This document shows, in pieces, positions 46,202-58,996 of a DNA stretch of 64,000 nucleotides. The translations under genes and the position numbers were made by a program. The notes under the pieces were generated by a model. That model was not told where the DNA came from, ran no database searches, and was given only the letters and a program-made list of their open reading frames with translations. The DNA is from Gammaproteobacteria bacterium (GTDB lineage Bacteria; Pseudomonadota; Gammaproteobacteria; Burkholderiales; Gallionellaceae): assembly GCA_018819205.1 (NCBI GenBank), contig JAHJQE010000011.1, positions 1-64,000 on the forward strand, written 5' to 3'. The number at the start of each line of letters is the position of its first letter. Positions within the stretch are counted from its first letter, which is position 1.

Positions 46202-46475
46202 GCTGAATGTATTGCTGTTGATACTGGTCGTCGCTTGCGCGTTGGGGGTTGTCACCTCCCAGCACAAGGCGCGCAAGCTGTTTGTGGATCTGCAGTACGA
46301 GAAGGAACGGGCGCAACAGATGGATGTCGAGTGGGGAAAATTGCAACTGGAACAGAGCACGCTTGTGATGCCGGCGCGCGTAGAGCGGCTTGCTCGCCAG
46401 CAATTGCAGATGCACCTGCCGACCAGCGATCAGATGCATCTGGTGCGCATAGACGGCAGTGAGGCGCAGCCATGA
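46194..46475 (+). CDS. ftsL: Cell division protein FtsL
   Basis: 93 aa bitopic protein: membrane helix [20 protein letters not shown] then a leucine-zipper-like coiled coil ([26 protein letters not shown]). Works with FtsB and FtsQ in the divisome. GTG start overlapping rsmH by eight bases. Identified by position, size and topology as much as by sequence. Confidence 0.92.
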   Translation: MTRLNVLLLILVVACALGVVTSQHKARKLFVDLQYEKERAQQMDVEWGKLQLEQSTLVMPARVERLARQQLQMHLPTSDQMHLVRIDGSEAQP

Positions 46476-48196
46476 ATTACGCCACGCTGCCGCAAACATC
46501 TTCGCAACTCGCACTGCCTGCCTGGCGCTCACGCGCCTTGTTCGTTTTGCTGTTGCTGGTCATGCTGGCTTTGTTCGTGCGCGCTGTCTATCTGCAAGGC
46601 ATACACAACGATTTCCTGCAGCAGAAGGGTGATGCGCGCTATGTGCGCGTGATCGAAGTGCCCGCGCATCGCGGCATGATCACTGACCGTAACGGCGAGC
46701 CGCTGGCAATCAGCACGCCGGTTGAATCCGTTTGGGCTAGCCCGGCTGACGTAGAGATCGATCTGCGCCAGTTGATGAACTTGGCGCGCGTGTTGGGTAT
46801 GTCGCCAGAGGCGCTGCGTGACAAGCTGCAAACGCGGCGGGATTTCGTGTACCTGAAGCGGCAGTTGCCGCCTGAGCAGGCGCGAAAAGTGGCGGCACTC
46901 GGCATTCCCGGCGTGTCTTTGCAGCGCGAATATCGCCGCTACTACCCGGCGGGTGAGGTGACATCACACCTGCTTGGTTTTACCGATGTGGATGATAATG
47001 GCCGCGAAGGTATCGAACTGGCGCTGCAAGCCAAGCTGGGCGGCAAGCCTGGCAGCCAGCGCGTGATCAAGGACAGGCGCGGACATGTGGTGGAGGATGT
47101 GGCCAGCCTGCGTGCTCCCAAAGAAGGTGGAGATGTCGCGCTCAGCATAGACAGCAAGCTGCAGTTCCTTGCGTTCCGCGAGATCAAACAGGCGGTGATC
47201 GAGCACAAGGCCAAATCCGGTTCCATCGTGGTGCTGGATGCGAAGAACGGCGAGGTGCTGGCACTCGCCAATTGGCCCACTTACAACCCGAACAATCGCG
47301 CTGGTGCATCGCTGGGCGCGATTCGCAATCGCGCAGTGACCGATCTGTTCGAACCAGGCTCGACCATGAAGGCGTTCGCGGCGGCCGCAGCGCTGGAAGA
47401 AGGGAAGTACAAGCCGGATACGCGCATCGATACCGGTGACGGCAAGTTGACCATCAATGGCCGCACCATCCACGACACACACCCGGATGGCGTGATGACC
47501 GTGTCGCAGGTCATCCAGAAATCGAGCAATGTCGGTGCGGCCAAGATGGCTCTGTCGCTGACTCCGCAGACCTTCTGGGGGCACTTGAGTGGTTCGGGCT
47601 TCGGTATGCATACAGGCAGTGGCTTCCCGGGCGAGGCGACAGGCATCCTGCGCAACTTTCAGACATGGCGTCCGATCGAGCAGGCGACCATGTCGTACGG
47701 CAATGGCATCTCAGTCAGCCTGCTGCAACTGGCGCGAGCCTATACCGTGTTTGCCAATGATGGCGTGCTGAAACCTATCAGCATGTTGCGGCAGGTCGGG
47801 CACCCGGCGGGTGAGCCGGTTTATTCGTTACGCACGGCGCGGGAAGTGCGAGACATGCTGGAGCTGGTGGTGAAGCCGGGCGGCACCGCACCACTGGCAC
47901 AGATCCGCGGTTATCGCGTAGCGGGTAAGACGGGTACCGCTCATAAATTGCAGAACGGCCGCTATGTCGATGAGTACGTGGCGTCTTTCGTAGGCATGGC
48001 ACCGGCATCCGATCCGCGCCTGATCGTGGCCGTTATGGTGGATGAACCGTCAGGCGCTGAATATTACGGCGGCCTGGTGGCGGCACCAGTCTTCAACAAT
48101 GTGATGAGCGCTTCCTTGCGTGCGCTGGATGTTCCATACGATGCACCGCTGAACAATGTGCTGCAGTCCGCACCGCTGGTGGAGGAGGAGACATGA
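46472..48196 (+). CDS. ftsI: Septal peptidoglycan transpeptidase FtsI (PBP3)
   Basis: 574 aa class B PBP. N-terminal membrane helix (ALFVLLLLVMLALFVRAVYLQ), pedestal domain, and transpeptidase with active-site FEPGSTMKAF (SxxK), KSSNVG (SxN) and AGKTGTAHKL (KTG). Cross-links septal wall with FtsW. ATGA overlap with ftsL. Confidence 0.96.
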   Translation: MNYATLPQTSSQLALPAWRSRALFVLLLLVMLALFVRAVYLQGIHNDFLQQKGDARYVRVIEVPAHRGMITDRNGEPLAISTPVESVWASPADVEIDLRQLMNLARVLGMSPEALRDKLQTRRDFVYLKRQLPPEQARKVAALGIPGVSLQREYRRYYPAGEVTSHLLGFTDVDDNGREGIELALQAKLGGKPGSQRVIKDRRGHVVEDVASLRAPKEGGDVALSIDSKLQFLAFREIKQAVIEHKAKSGSIVVLDAKNGEVLALANWPTYNPNNRAGASLGAIRNRAVTDLFEPGSTMKAFAAAAALEEGKYKPDTRIDTGDGKLTINGRTIHDTHPDGVMTVSQVIQKSSNVGAAKMALSLTPQTFWGHLSGSGFGMHTGSGFPGEATGILRNFQTWRPIEQATMSYGNGISVSLLQLARAYTVFANDGVLKPISMLRQVGHPAGEPVYSLRTAREVRDMLELVVKPGGTAPLAQIRGYRVAGKTGTAHKLQNGRYVDEYVASFVGMAPASDPRLIVAVMVDEPSGAEYYGGLVAAPVFNNVMSASLRALDVPYDAPLNNVLQSAPLVEEET

Positions 48197-49692
48197 ACGC
48201 GCTTCGACTCGGTGAATTGGGCATGCTGGGTATAGCGGTCACAAACTTGGTCTCGGACAGTCGCACGGTGCAGCCGGGCGATACCTTCGTTGCTTATCCC
48301 GGCGAAACCGGCGATGGTCGCCGCCATATCGCGCAGGCCATCGCCAATGGTGCCAATGCCGTGATATGGGAGGCGAACGATTTCAGCTGGTCGCCGGAAT
48401 GGACAGTGCCCAATCTGCCGGTGCACGGACTGCGCCAGCAAGCCGGATACATTGCCGACGACATCTACGGCCACCCCTCCGGCAAGCTGTGGACGGTGGG
48501 CGTGACCGGCACCAACGGCAAGACCTCGATCAGTCAGTGGCTGGCGCGCTGCTTCAGTGCAGTGGGCAGCAAGAGTCTGGTAATCGGTACTTTGGGCAAC
48601 GGTTTTCCTGATGCATTGCAGGCGAGCGTGAACACCACGCCGGATGTACTGCGACTGCATGCTTTACTGGCAAACGGGATCAAACAAGGCGCACAGGCTG
48701 CGGTGATGGAAGTTTCGTCGCATGCGCTCACGCAGGGGCGGGTCAACGGTGTGCAGTTCGATGTCGCACTGCTGACCAACCTGACACGCGACCATCTCGA
48801 TTACCACGGCGACATGCAGCACTACGCAGCCGCCAAGCGCAAGTTGTTCGACTGGAGCAGTCTCAAGTATGCGGTAGTGAATCTGGACGATGCATTCGGA
48901 GATGAGCTCGCTGCATCGTTGCGTGATGGGGCTGCAGAAGTCATCGGCTACGGCTTGAGCGAGGAGGCGCTAATGCGTGCCGGTCGCCTCGGCATCCGCA
49001 TGGTGCACGGAAAATTGCAAGGCGCTGACATGCAGGGTTTGTCGATGCTGTTGCATACCAGCTGGGGTGTGGAGGAATTGAGCAGCCGTCTGATCGGCCG
49101 CTTCAATGCGTCAAACTTGCTTGGTGCACTGGCGGTGCTGTTGGCGAGTGAAGTGAACATCGAAGATGCCGCGCGCGAACTAGGTATGCAAAAAGCGGTT
49201 GCGGGGCGCATGCAGACACTGGGCGGCAAAGATGCGCCGACGGTGGTGGTGGATTACGCACACACACCGGATGCGCTGGAAAACGTGCTGCAGACATTGC
49301 GCGAGGCGACAGAGCCGAATGGCGGTCGCGTCACCTGTGTGTTCGGCTGCGGCGGAGATCGCGACCGCGGCAAGCGTCCAATGATGGGCACGGTCGCCGA
49401 CAGGTTCGCCGATGTGCGCATCGTCACCAGCGACAATCCGCGCAGTGAAGCTCCGCAGGTGATCATCGAAGAGATATGCAGCGGCATGCAGGGTGAATAT
49501 CAGGTGATCGAGGATCGCGCCCGTGCCATCGCGCAGGCTATCGATAAAGCGAGCATCAATGACACGGTGCTTATCGCCGGAAAGGGGCACGAGGATTATC
49601 AGGAGATCGCCGGTGTGCGATATCCGTTCTCGGACTGCGAGGTGGCGCAGCGTGCACTGAGCATGTGGAAGCCAGAGGAGCGCTGGTCATGA
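48193..49692 (+). CDS. murE: UDP-MurNAc-tripeptide synthetase
   Basis: 499 aa Mur ligase adding the third stem residue. ATP loop GVTGTNGKTSISQWLA, substrate motif NTTPDVLRLHALL, VVVDYAHTPDALENVL and SDNPRSEAP; the DNPR motif is the signature of meso-diaminopimelate-specific MurE. ATGA overlap at both ends. Confidence 0.96.
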   Translation: MNALRLGELGMLGIAVTNLVSDSRTVQPGDTFVAYPGETGDGRRHIAQAIANGANAVIWEANDFSWSPEWTVPNLPVHGLRQQAGYIADDIYGHPSGKLWTVGVTGTNGKTSISQWLARCFSAVGSKSLVIGTLGNGFPDALQASVNTTPDVLRLHALLANGIKQGAQAAVMEVSSHALTQGRVNGVQFDVALLTNLTRDHLDYHGDMQHYAAAKRKLFDWSSLKYAVVNLDDAFGDELAASLRDGAAEVIGYGLSEEALMRAGRLGIRMVHGKLQGADMQGLSMLLHTSWGVEELSSRLIGRFNASNLLGALAVLLASEVNIEDAARELGMQKAVAGRMQTLGGKDAPTVVVDYAHTPDALENVLQTLREATEPNGGRVTCVFGCGGDRDRGKRPMMGTVADRFADVRIVTSDNPRSEAPQVIIEEICSGMQGEYQVIEDRARAIAQAIDKASINDTVLIAGKGHEDYQEIAGVRYPFSDCEVAQRALSMWKPEERWS

Positions 49693-51065
49693 TGATGCTC
49701 TCGCAAGTCGCCCAAACATTGCATGCACGCCTCGAAGGTAGTGATGTGCGCTTCAGTGCGGTTTCCACCGATACGCGCAGCATCGCGCAGGGCGACCTGT
49801 TCGTCGCGCTGCGGGGCGAACACTTCGACGGTGCGCGATTCGTCGTCCAAGCTGCGCAAGCCGGCGCGGTCGCAGCCATCGTGAATGAAGGCAGCGTACT
49901 GGAAGGCATGAGCTGCCCGGTATTGTTGGTGCCGGATACGCGTCTTGCGCTGGGAAAACTTGCTGCGTACTGGCGCAGGCAGTTCGACATCCCGCTGCTC
50001 GCCATCACCGGCAGCAATGGCAAGACGACGGTGAAGGAGATGCTGGCAGCGATCCTGCGCCAGCAGGCCGGAGAAGATGCCGTGCTGGCGACGCGAGGCA
50101 ATCTCAATAACGACATCGGCATGCCGCTCACCTTGCTCAAGCTGAGCGCACAACACCGTTATGCAGTGATCGAGATGGGCATGAACCATCCCGGCGAGAT
50201 CGAGTACCTCACGCATCTCGCACAGCCTGATGTGGCGCTGATCAACAACGCCAGCGGCGCACATTTGCAAGGTCTGGGTTCGGTGGAAGGTGTGGCACGC
50301 GCCAAGGGCGAGATCTTCGTGGGGCTGAAAAGCAACGGCACCGCAGTCATCAATGCGGACGATGCGCATGCCGGACTGTGGCGCACGCTGGCGAACAAAC
50401 ATCGCGTGTTCGACTTTGCGCTGGAACATACCGCCGCAGTGAAGGGCGAATGGCAGGCGCAGAACTTCGGCGGCGAGCTGCGCGCGTTTACCCCGGCAGG
50501 CGAACTGCGAGCCGTGCTGCAGGTGCCGGGCGAACACAACGCGCGCAACGCGCTGGCCGCCGCGACTGCCGCACTGGCGGTGCATGTGCCATTGGCAACA
50601 ATCGCCCGCGCGCTGGAAGGGTTCGGCGGAGTGGCGGGACGCTTGCAGCGCAAGCAGGCGCTGGGCGGCGCAACCTTGATCGACGATACCTACAACGCCA
50701 ATCCGGCCTCCATGCATGCCGCACTGGAAGTGCTGGCGCAGGCAAAAGGCGCACGCATCTTCGTGCTGGGCGACATGGGCGAGCTGGGCGATGGTGCGGC
50801 GCAATTCCATCGCGAGATAGGCATTGCAGCGCGCGAGCTGGGTATCGAGAGTCTGTATGCGCTGGGCGAGTTGAGCAAGCAGGCGGTCAGGGAATTCGGT
50901 GAGGGAGCGATACATTTCACCGAAATCGAAGAATTACTGGCTATTTTGAAGAATGAACTGGATGCGCAGACCACGGTGTTGGTGAAGGGGTCGCGCTTCA
51001 TGAAGATGGAGCGTGTCGTGCAAGGATGCGCGGCACCACAGGAGGAAACATGCTGCTCGCATTAG
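49689..51065 (+). CDS. murF: UDP-MurNAc-pentapeptide synthetase
   Basis: 458 aa Mur ligase adding D-Ala-D-Ala. [17 protein letters not shown]-loop, [26 protein letters not shown] and [16 protein letters not shown]. The ATG overlaps the murE TGA; three ATG codons in a row make the exact start ambiguous by two residues. Overlaps mraY by 16 bases. Confidence 0.95.
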   Translation: MMMLSQVAQTLHARLEGSDVRFSAVSTDTRSIAQGDLFVALRGEHFDGARFVVQAAQAGAVAAIVNEGSVLEGMSCPVLLVPDTRLALGKLAAYWRRQFDIPLLAITGSNGKTTVKEMLAAILRQQAGEDAVLATRGNLNNDIGMPLTLLKLSAQHRYAVIEMGMNHPGEIEYLTHLAQPDVALINNASGAHLQGLGSVEGVARAKGEIFVGLKSNGTAVINADDAHAGLWRTLANKHRVFDFALEHTAAVKGEWQAQNFGGELRAFTPAGELRAVLQVPGEHNARNALAAATAALAVHVPLATIARALEGFGGVAGRLQRKQALGGATLIDDTYNANPASMHAALEVLAQAKGARIFVLGDMGELGDGAAQFHREIGIAARELGIESLYALGELSKQAVREFGEGAIHFTEIEELLAILKNELDAQTTVLVKGSRFMKMERVVQGCAAPQEETCCSH

Positions 51066-52153
51066 CCCAATGGCTGTCACAAGACGTACGCGCATTCAGT
51101 GTCTTTAACTACATCACTCTGCGTGCTGTGATGGCTGCGATGACCGCGCTCATCATCTCGTTCATGCTGGGGCCGTGGATGATCCGCAAACTGACAGCGA
51201 TGAAGATTGGACAATCGGTGCGCAGCGATGGCCCGCAGACACATTTGGTGAAAGCCGGTACGCCGACCATGGGCGGTGCGCTGATCCTGATGTCGGTCGC
51301 AATCACCACCCTGCTGTGGGGTGACATGCATAACGCCTATGTATGGGTGGTGCTGCTGACCACGATGGGCGTGGGCGCCGTGGGCTGGGTGGACGACTAT
51401 CGCAAGGTGGTGAACCGCAATCCGGATGGTCTGTCCGCACGCGCCAAGATGTTCTGGCAGTCGCTGATCGCGTTGGCAGTAGGCATCTATCTGTGGACGC
51501 ACGCCACACTTCCGCAGCACACGGAAGTCATCGTGCCGTTCTTCAAACATTTTGTCATCCCGCTCGGCATGGTGGGCTTCATTGTGCTGGTCTATCTGGT
51601 AATCGTTGGTAGCAGCAATGCGGTGAACCTGACAGACGGTCTGGATGGCTTGGCCATCATGCCGACTGTGATGGTGGCGGCGGCGCTGGCGATCTTTGCC
51701 TATGTCGCCGGTCACGCCGAATTCTCTAAATATCTGGGGGAACCTTCTATTCCCGGCGCGGGCGAACTTGCGGTGTTCTGCGCTGCCATCGCCGGTGCCG
51801 GTCTGGCCTTCCTGTGGTTCAACGCCTACCCGGCCGAAGTGTTCATGGGCGATGTCGGTGCACTGGCGCTGGGAGCGGCGCTGGGTGCTGTGGCCGTGAT
51901 CATCCGACAGGAACTGGTGTTGTTCATCATGGGCGGCGTGTTCGTGGTGGAAGCGGTATCGGTGATGTTGCAGGTAAGCTACTTCAAGTACAGCAAATGG
52001 AAGACCGGCACAGGGCGCCGCATCCTGCTGATGGCGCCGCTGCATCACCACTTCGAGCAGAAGGGCTGGAAAGAGACACAAGTCGTGGTGAGGTTCTGGA
52101 TCATCACGATGTTGTTGGTATTGATTGGACTCTCGACACTGAAACTGAGATGA
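51050..52153 (+). CDS. mraY: Phospho-MurNAc-pentapeptide translocase
   Basis: 367 aa, ten membrane helices. Makes lipid I. Signatures: [31 protein letters not shown] (catalytic Asp pair), [14 protein letters not shown] and [14 protein letters not shown]-terminal [25 protein letters not shown] with GGAGGA upstream inside murF. Confidence 0.97.
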   Translation: MLLALAQWLSQDVRAFSVFNYITLRAVMAAMTALIISFMLGPWMIRKLTAMKIGQSVRSDGPQTHLVKAGTPTMGGALILMSVAITTLLWGDMHNAYVWVVLLTTMGVGAVGWVDDYRKVVNRNPDGLSARAKMFWQSLIALAVGIYLWTHATLPQHTEVIVPFFKHFVIPLGMVGFIVLVYLVIVGSSNAVNLTDGLDGLAIMPTVMVAAALAIFAYVAGHAEFSKYLGEPSIPGAGELAVFCAAIAGAGLAFLWFNAYPAEVFMGDVGALALGAALGAVAVIIRQELVLFIMGGVFVVEAVSVMLQVSYFKYSKWKTGTGRRILLMAPLHHHFEQKGWKETQVVVRFWIITMLLVLIGLSTLKLR

Positions 52154-53532
52154 CGACCCTGCGCGACAAATCGGTGCTGATACTCGGTCTCGGGGAGACC
52201 GGGTTGTCGCTTGCGCGTTATCTGCACGCGCAGGGCGCGCGTCTGCGCGTCGCCGATAGCCGTGCAGAGCCGCCCGGTGTGGCGACATTGCGCAACGAGA
52301 TGCCGCAGGCCGAGTTGCATTGCGGCGCGTTCAACGAGGGGCTACTGCAAGGTGTCGACAGTATCGCCATCAGCCCCGGCGTGCCGGTGGCGGAGTCGCT
52401 GGTGCAAATGGCCATGGCACGCGGCATCCGGATCGACGGCGACATCGAGCTACTGGCGCAACAGATCGCAGTTGCACAACCCAAGCCGAAAGTCATCGCC
52501 ATCACCGGCGCCAACGGCAAGACCACCACCACCAGCATGGTCGGAGCCATGTGCGTCGCAGCCGGACTGGATGCGCAGGTGGCGGGCAATATTTCGCCTG
52601 CCGTGCTGGATGCACTGCGTGAACGCGGCGGGCATCAGCCGCAAGCCTGGGTGCTGGAACTGTCCAGCTTCCAGCTGGAGACGACACATACTCTGGATGC
52701 CGACGCAGCGGTGGTACTCAATGTGAGCGAGGATCATCTCGACCGTTATGAGCACGATATGGAACTGTATGCGGCAGCCAAGATGCGGGTGTTCAACGGC
52801 CATGGGGTGCAGGTACTGAATCGCGACGATGCACGCAGTGCAGCGATGGCATTGGTCGGACGTCGCCAAGTGACCTTTGGTTTGACACCACCGAGCAGTG
52901 AACAGGATTGGGGTATTAGTAAAGAAGGTGCGATCACCTGGCTGATGCAAGGCGCGCAGAAAGTGATGCGTGCCGATGAATTGCAAGTGGCAGGGTTGCA
53001 CAATGTGGCGAATGCATTGGCTGCGCTGGCATTGTGCCGCGCACTCGATCTGCCGCTGGCTCCGTTGGTGTCAGCGCTGCGCGCATTCAAAGGATTGCCG
53101 CATCGCGTAGAAGAAGTGGCGCAAGTGAATGGCGTCACTTATTACGACGATTCCAAAGGCACCAACGTCGGCGCGACCGAAGCAGCGCTGAATGGATTGG
53201 GCAAGCAAGCAGTCGTCATCCTGGGCGGTGACGGCAAGGGACAGGACTTTTCGCCGCTGAAACTGGCGGTCGAGAAATATGCGCGCGCGGTGGTGCTGAT
53301 CGGCCGTGATGCACCATTGATCGCAAGCGCGATTGCTGGTTGTGACAAGCCGGTGCTGAATGCGAGCGATATGGATGAGGCGGTGCGTATCGCCACTGCC
53401 AATGCGCAACGAGGCGATGCAGTGTTGATGTCGCCCGCCTGCGCCAGCTTCGACATGTACCGCAACTACCTGCATCGCGCGGAAGCATTCGTCGCAGCGG
53501 TGAGGAAACTGCAAGCGGAGGCGACATGCTGA
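52150..53532 (+). CDS. murD: UDP-MurNAc-L-alanine:D-glutamate ligase
   Basis: 460 aa. N-terminal Rossmann [16 protein letters not shown]-loop [25 protein letters not shown] and [11 protein letters not shown]...[13 protein letters not shown]. The ATG ([13 protein letters not shown]) overlaps the mraY stop; the 572-aa track ORF is a false N-terminal extension read through mraY in another frame. Confidence 0.96.
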   Translation: MTTLRDKSVLILGLGETGLSLARYLHAQGARLRVADSRAEPPGVATLRNEMPQAELHCGAFNEGLLQGVDSIAISPGVPVAESLVQMAMARGIRIDGDIELLAQQIAVAQPKPKVIAITGANGKTTTTSMVGAMCVAAGLDAQVAGNISPAVLDALRERGGHQPQAWVLELSSFQLETTHTLDADAAVVLNVSEDHLDRYEHDMELYAAAKMRVFNGHGVQVLNRDDARSAAMALVGRRQVTFGLTPPSSEQDWGISKEGAITWLMQGAQKVMRADELQVAGLHNVANALAALALCRALDLPLAPLVSALRAFKGLPHRVEEVAQVNGVTYYDDSKGTNVGATEAALNGLGKQAVVILGGDGKGQDFSPLKLAVEKYARAVVLIGRDAPLIASAIAGCDKPVLNASDMDEAVRIATANAQRGDAVLMSPACASFDMYRNYLHRAEAFVAAVRKLQAEATC

Positions 53533-54689
53533 ACACTGCACTGCACGCGCCGCGTCGTCATGTTGCCGAATACGACACCGTATTGGCATGGCTGATCACG
53601 GCCTTGCTTGCCATCGGTCTGGTGATGGTCTACTCCGCCTCGATCGCTACCGCAGAAGCCGGACGCTACACCGGACATCAGGCGACCTACTATCTGGTTC
53701 GCCATGGCTTGTTCATGACTGTCGGACTGGCTGCGGCAGTGATCGCGTTCCAGGTGCCGACGCAGACCTGGCAGAAATATGCGCCAGTACTGTTCATGAT
53801 CGGAGTGCTGCTGCTGATGCTGGTGCTGATCCCGGGTATCGGGAAATCCGTGAACGGCAGCCGCCGCTGGATCTCGCTGATCGTGTTCAACATGCAGCCT
53901 TCCGAACTGATGAAACTGTTCGCGGTACTGTACGCCGCTGACTATGCGGTAAGAAAAGGTGCGGTGCGACACCGTTTCGTGCAATCGTTTGTGCCGATGT
54001 TCATCGTGATGGCGCTGGTTGGTGCATTGCTGCTGCTGGAGCCGGACATGGGGGCATTCGTGGTGATTTGCGCGATCGCCATGGGCATGCTGTGGCTGGG
54101 TGGCTTCAATCTGAAGATATTCGGCGCACTGACCGTCGCGCTGCCGCTGGCCTTCGCCGCACTGATCTTCTCTTCCGAATACCGCATGCAACGCGTTCTG
54201 GGGTTCCTTGACCCCTGGTCCGACCCCTACGGCAAAGGCTACCAGTTGAGTCACGCGCTGATCGCATTCGGGCGCGGCGAGTGGCTGGGCGTCGGTCTGG
54301 GCGGCAGCGTAGAGAAACTGTTCTACCTGCCGGAAGCGCATACCGACTTCCTGCTGGCGGTGATCGCCGAAGAGCTCGGATTATTCGGCGTGACCGCCGT
54401 GCTGTTGCTGTTCGGCTGGCTGATCGTGCGTGCCTTTGCCATCGGTCGCCAGGCCGCGATGTCCGACCGCCTGTATGCCGCGCTGGTGGCGCAGGGCATC
54501 GGCGTGTGGCTGGGCGTGCAGGCGATGATCAACATCGGCGTGAACATGGGCGTACTGCCGACCAAAGGCTTGACCCTGCCTTTCCTGAGTTTCGGCGGCA
54601 GCGGCGTGGTGGTGAATATGGTTGCGGTCGCAGTGTTGTTGCGCATCGATTATGAAAACAGACGTGTTGCGCGGGGACTTCCGATATGA
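53526..54689 (+). CDS. ftsW: Septal glycosyltransferase FtsW (SEDS family)
   Basis: 387 aa with ten helices. SEDS motifs: [75 protein letters not shown] and [10 protein letters not shown]. Polymerises lipid II at the septum with FtsI. Overlaps murD by seven bases. Confidence 0.95.
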   Translation: MLNTALHAPRRHVAEYDTVLAWLITALLAIGLVMVYSASIATAEAGRYTGHQATYYLVRHGLFMTVGLAAAVIAFQVPTQTWQKYAPVLFMIGVLLLMLVLIPGIGKSVNGSRRWISLIVFNMQPSELMKLFAVLYAADYAVRKGAVRHRFVQSFVPMFIVMALVGALLLLEPDMGAFVVICAIAMGMLWLGGFNLKIFGALTVALPLAFAALIFSSEYRMQRVLGFLDPWSDPYGKGYQLSHALIAFGRGEWLGVGLGGSVEKLFYLPEAHTDFLLAVIAEELGLFGVTAVLLLFGWLIVRAFAIGRQAAMSDRLYAALVAQGIGVWLGVQAMINIGVNMGVLPTKGLTLPFLSFGGSGVVVNMVAVAVLLRIDYENRRVARGLPI

Positions 54690-55747
54690 GCAGAACCATT
54701 CTGATCATGGCAGGCGGCACAGGCGGGCACATCTACCCGGGCTTGGCCGTGGCAGACGCCTTGCGCGCCCAGGACTGGAATGTGGTCTGGCTGGGCGCGC
54801 CGCACAGCATGGAAGCGGAGCTGGTGCCCAAGCACGGCTATCCGGTGGCGTGGGTGAACTTCAGTGGCGTGCGCGGCAAAGGTCTGTTGCGCTTGCTGAT
54901 GCTGCCGTTCACCTTGCTGCGTGCACTGGGACAAGGTGCGGCCGCGATATTGCGTCATAGGCCCGATGTGGTGCTGGGCATGGGTGGCTACATCACGATG
55001 CCCGGCGGATTGATGGCCGCATTCCTGCGCCGACCGCTGGTGATACACGAGCAGAACTCCATCGCCGGCATGAGCAACAAGGTGTTGGCGAAGCTGGCGT
55101 CGCGCGTGCTGAGCGGTTTCCCGGGTGTGCTGAAGGGCACCGAGTGGAGCGGCAACCCGGTGCGTGCCGACATCGCAGCATTGGTGGAACCCAAGGCGCG
55201 ATTCGCGCAACGCAGCGGCAAGCTGAACGTGCTGGTGGTGGGGGGCAGCCTGGGCGCGCAGGCCTTGAATGAAGCTTTGCCAAAAGCGCTGGCAATGATG
55301 GATGAGGCCGTACGTCCGCAGGTTATCCACCAGACCGGCAAAAAGCATTTCGAGGCGGTGCAGCAGTTGTATATACAAGCCGGTGTACAGGCAGATGTGC
55401 GTGCCTTCCTCGACGACATGGCACAGCAGTATGCACAGGCCGATGTGGTGATCTGTCGTGCAGGTGCGCTGACTGTCGCTGAGTTGGCGGCAGCGGGTGT
55501 GGCGAGTGTGCTGGTGCCATTCCCGTTCGCCGTGGACGACCATCAGACGCACAACGCACGCTTCCTGAGTGAGCACGGCGCAGCGATCCTGCTGCCACAA
55601 ACAGAATTGAACGCGGCAAAACTGGCGCAACTGTTGCGCGAACTGGATAGGGAAAAACTGCTGGCGATGGCGCAAGCCGCACGCAGTCTGGCAAGACCGG
55701 ATGCGACACAACAAGTAGCGCAAGTTTGCATGTCACTCGCAGGTTAG
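54686..55747 (+). CDS. murG: UDP-GlcNAc:lipid I transferase
   Basis: 353 aa GT-B enzyme making lipid [18 protein letters not shown] near the N-terminus, [43 protein letters not shown] and [20 protein letters not shown] overlap with ftsW. Confidence 0.97.
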   Translation: MSRTILIMAGGTGGHIYPGLAVADALRAQDWNVVWLGAPHSMEAELVPKHGYPVAWVNFSGVRGKGLLRLLMLPFTLLRALGQGAAAILRHRPDVVLGMGGYITMPGGLMAAFLRRPLVIHEQNSIAGMSNKVLAKLASRVLSGFPGVLKGTEWSGNPVRADIAALVEPKARFAQRSGKLNVLVVGGSLGAQALNEALPKALAMMDEAVRPQVIHQTGKKHFEAVQQLYIQAGVQADVRAFLDDMAQQYAQADVVICRAGALTVAELAAAGVASVLVPFPFAVDDHQTHNARFLSEHGAAILLPQTELNAAKLAQLLRELDREKLLAMAQAARSLARPDATQQVAQVCMSLAG

Positions 55748-55755
55748 GAACAGAG

Positions 55756-57168
55756 ATGAAACATAAAATCAAAAACATCCACTTCGTAGGCATCGGCGGT
55801 TCCGGCATGAACGGCATCGCCGAGGTCATGCTCAACCTTGGTTTCAAAGTGAGCGGTTCTGATATCGCGGACAGCACAGTCATCATGCGCCTGCGCGATC
55901 TCGGTGCTGAGATCACGCAGGGACATGATGCGAGGAACTTGCGCGATGCGGATGCGGTGGTGACGTCCACCGCCGTGAAAGCGGACAACCCGGAAGTGGT
56001 CGCCGCCCGCGAACAGCATATTCCCATCGTGCCGCGCGCGGTGATGCTGGCGGAACTGATGCGTTTGCGTCAGGGCATCGCCATCGCCGGCACGCATGGC
56101 AAGACCACTACCACCTCACTGGTGACCAGCGTGCTGGCCAAGGGCGGATTCGATCCGACCTTTGTGATTGGCGGTCGCCTGAACAGCAGCGGTGCGAATG
56201 CGCGTCTGGGTACCGGAGAATATATCGTGGCCGAGGCGGACGAGTCGGATGCGTCCTTTTTACACCTGACGCCGATCATCGCAGCGGTCACCAACATCGA
56301 TGCCGACCACATGGAGACCTACGGCCACGACTTCAACAAGCTGAAGCAGGCCTTCATCGACTTCATCGAACGTCTGCCGTTCTACGGTCGCGCCATGCTG
56401 TGTGCGGACGACCCGAATGTGCGCGACATCCTGCCGCGCATCAGCAAACCGGTGACCACCTACGGCCTGGGCGAGGACGCGCATATACGCGCAGTGAACG
56501 TGCGCCACGAGGGTGGGCAGATGCGCTTCACCGCGCAGTGTCGCCATGACGAGAAGTGCCTGTTCGATGGCAAGCCGCTGGACCTGGACATTACGCTCAA
56601 TCTGGCAGGTGAACACAACGTGTTGAACGCGTTGGCGGCGATCGCCATCGGGCTGGAAGTGGGGGTCGCACCACAAGCCATCGCAGATGCGCTGGCCGAG
56701 TTCCAGGGCGTTGGCCGTCGCATGCAGCGCTATGGCGAGGTCGCCTTGCCGTCCGGCGGCAGCTTCACGCTGATCGACGACTATGGACACCACCCGGTGG
56801 AGATGAAAGCGACCATCGCCGCCGTGCGCGGCGCATTCCCGGACAAGCGTCTGCTGCTGGCGTTTCAGCCGCACCGTTACACACGCACACGCGACCTGTT
56901 CGAAGATTTTGTGAAGGTGCTGAGCGGGGTCGATGCACTGGCGCTGGCGGACATCTACGCCGCTGGCGAGGCACCCATCGTCGCTGCGGACGGCCGTGCA
57001 TTGATGCATGCGCTGCGTGTGGCCGGGCAGACCAATGTGGTGTTCGTGGAAGATATCAACGACATGCCGCAGACCATCATGCAGTTGGCGAGGGACGGCG
57101 ATGTGGTGCTGACCATGGGAGCTGGTTCAATTGGCGGCATACCGAACAAGGTGACACAGCTGGCTTAA
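55756..57168 (+). CDS. murC: UDP-MurNAc:L-alanine ligase
   Basis: 470 aa. [18 protein letters not shown]-loop [45 protein letters not shown] and [16 protein letters not shown]. The ATG giving [12 protein letters not shown] follows GGAACAGAG; the track ORF adds ten codons from murG. Confidence 0.97.
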   Translation: MKHKIKNIHFVGIGGSGMNGIAEVMLNLGFKVSGSDIADSTVIMRLRDLGAEITQGHDARNLRDADAVVTSTAVKADNPEVVAAREQHIPIVPRAVMLAELMRLRQGIAIAGTHGKTTTTSLVTSVLAKGGFDPTFVIGGRLNSSGANARLGTGEYIVAEADESDASFLHLTPIIAAVTNIDADHMETYGHDFNKLKQAFIDFIERLPFYGRAMLCADDPNVRDILPRISKPVTTYGLGEDAHIRAVNVRHEGGQMRFTAQCRHDEKCLFDGKPLDLDITLNLAGEHNVLNALAAIAIGLEVGVAPQAIADALAEFQGVGRRMQRYGEVALPSGGSFTLIDDYGHHPVEMKATIAAVRGAFPDKRLLLAFQPHRYTRTRDLFEDFVKVLSGVDALALADIYAAGEAPIVAADGRALMHALRVAGQTNVVFVEDINDMPQTIMQLARDGDVVLTMGAGSIGGIPNKVTQLA

Positions 57169-57170
57169 CG

Positions 57171-58088
57171 ATGAATATGAGCGAAGCGACACATTTCGAC
57201 ATATCCGGGTTGCGTGGAGAACTACTCCATGACGAACCGATGTCGCGCCACGTGAGCTGGCGCGCGGGCGGTGTCGCGCAGCGTGTATACCAGCCGGCCG
57301 ATCTGGCCGACCTGCTGGTGTTCCTGCGGCAGCTCCCGGCGGACGAGCCACTGCTGGCGGTCGGGCTGGGAAGCAATCTGCTGGTGCGCGATGGAGGTTA
57401 TTGCGGCACGGTGCTGCTGATGGTCGGTGCACTCACTGAGCTGCGTATGGAAGACGGCTTGATCTATGCACAGGCCGGCGTGCCGGGTGCGAAGCTGGCG
57501 CGCTTTGCGGCCAACAACAATCTGTGCGGCGCGGAATTCTTCGTCGGCATCCCCGGTACCTTGGGCGGCATGCTGGCGATGAATGCCGGTTGCTACGGGG
57601 GAGAGACCTGGAGCGTGGTGCAGCGCGTACAGGTGTTGACACGTGGCGGTGAGCTGATCGAGCGCACGCCGCAGGAATACGACATCGGCTACCGCCATGT
57701 CACGTTAAAACAGCACAGCGATGAGTTCTTTGTGGGTGCCTGGTTGAAACTGGGACAGGGTGATGTCGAAGCGGCCAAGCAGGAGATCAAAGTGCTGATG
57801 GAGAAACGCAGTGCCAGTCAGCCATTGCAGATGCCGAACGCGGGATCCGTGTTCCGCAATCCGCAGGGGGAGCATGCGGCGAAACTGATCGAAGCTTGCG
57901 GATTGAAAGGCCGGCGTATCGGCGGTGCGCAGGTGTCTGAGAAGCATGCGAACTTCATCGTGAATACGGGTGGAGCGACAGCAGCGGACATCGAGAATCT
58001 GATTGGGGAAGTGCAGGTAACGGTGCAGCAACAGACGGGCATCAACTTGCATCCGGAAGTGAAGATAGTCGGAGAAAAGACAACGTGA
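57171..58088 (+). CDS. murB: UDP-N-acetylenolpyruvoylglucosamine reductase
   Basis: 305 aa FAD enzyme. [75 protein letters not shown] and [27 protein letters not shown]-terminal [10 protein letters not shown]. Type I-like length. A second ATG two codons in is a possible start. Confidence 0.96.
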   Translation: MNMSEATHFDISGLRGELLHDEPMSRHVSWRAGGVAQRVYQPADLADLLVFLRQLPADEPLLAVGLGSNLLVRDGGYCGTVLLMVGALTELRMEDGLIYAQAGVPGAKLARFAANNNLCGAEFFVGIPGTLGGMLAMNAGCYGGETWSVVQRVQVLTRGGELIERTPQEYDIGYRHVTLKQHSDEFFVGAWLKLGQGDVEAAKQEIKVLMEKRSASQPLQMPNAGSVFRNPQGEHAAKLIEACGLKGRRIGGAQVSEKHANFIVNTGGATAADIENLIGEVQVTVQQQTGINLHPEVKIVGEKTT

Positions 58089-58996
58089 GTGATTTCGGAA
58101 AAGTGGCGGTGATGTTCGGCGGACGTTCGGCAGAGCGCGAAGTTTCGCTGAAGAGCGGTGCGGCGGTGCTGGCTGCCTTGCAGCGCAGTGGTGTGGATGC
58201 GCATGCATTCGACCCTGCTGAGCGTGAGCTGTCGGAATTGAAGACAGAGAAGTTCGATCGAGTGTTCGTTATGTTGCACGGCCGTTTCGGTGAGGACGGT
58301 ACGGTGCAGGGCGCACTGGAGCTGATGGGCATCCCTTACACGGGCAGTGGCGTGATGGCATCGGCCATCGGCATGGACAAGTGGCGCAGCAAGCTGATCT
58401 GGCAGGCGGCCGGCTTGCCGATTCCGGAATACGAAGCACTGACAGCGCCGACCGACTGGGAAGCGGTTGCGGAACACCTCGATCTGCCATTGTTCGTAAA
58501 GCCTGCCAGCGAAGGCAGCAGTGTCGGCGTGGTGAAGGTGAAGACAGTGGAGGCATTGCCTGCCGCTTACGCCGAAGCGGCGAAGCACGACAAGGTGGTG
58601 ATCGCCGAAAGTTACATGAGCGGCGGCGAGTACACGGTGGCGATCCTGAACGGCAAGGCACTGCCGGCGATCAAGATCGAACCGGCGAACGAGTTCTACG
58701 ACTACGAGGCCAAGTATCTGCGCGACGATACGCGTTATCTGTGTCCTTGTGGACTGGACGCAGAGCAGGAAACAGAGATGAAGCATATGGCGCAACTGGG
58801 ATTCCAGTTGATCGGCGGTCAGGGCTGGGGACGCATGGACTTCCTGCGCGGTGAGGACGGCAAGATGTATCTGCTGGAGGCGAATACTGCGCCCGGCATG
58901 ACCGATCACAGTCTGGTGCCGATGGCTGCGCGTCAGGCAGGAATCAGTTTCGATCAATTGGTGGTGCAGATACTGGAGGGGGCGCATGTGGGATAA
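58085..58996 (+). CDS. ddl: D-alanine:D-alanine ligase
   Basis: 303 aa ATP-grasp ligase (DdlB type). [73 protein letters not shown] and [20 protein letters not shown] start overlapping the murB TGA. Confidence 0.97.
   Translation: MSDFGKVAVMFGGRSAEREVSLKSGAAVLAALQRSGVDAHAFDPAERELSELKTEKFDRVFVMLHGRFGEDGTVQGALELMGIPYTGSGVMASAIGMDKWRSKLIWQAAGLPIPEYEALTAPTDWEAVAEHLDLPLFVKPASEGSSVGVVKVKTVEALPAAYAEAAKHDKVVIAESYMSGGEYTVAILNGKALPAIKIEPANEFYDYEAKYLRDDTRYLCPCGLDAEQETEMKHMAQLGFQLIGGQGWGRMDFLRGEDGKMYLLEANTAPGMTDHSLVPMAARQAGISFDQLVVQILEGAHVG

Noticed and set aside
51814-52149. N-terminal extension of the 572-aa MurD ORF
   Set aside because: It is read through mraY in another frame, is Arg/Gly-rich shadow sequence, and MurD has its own ATG overlapping the mraY stop.
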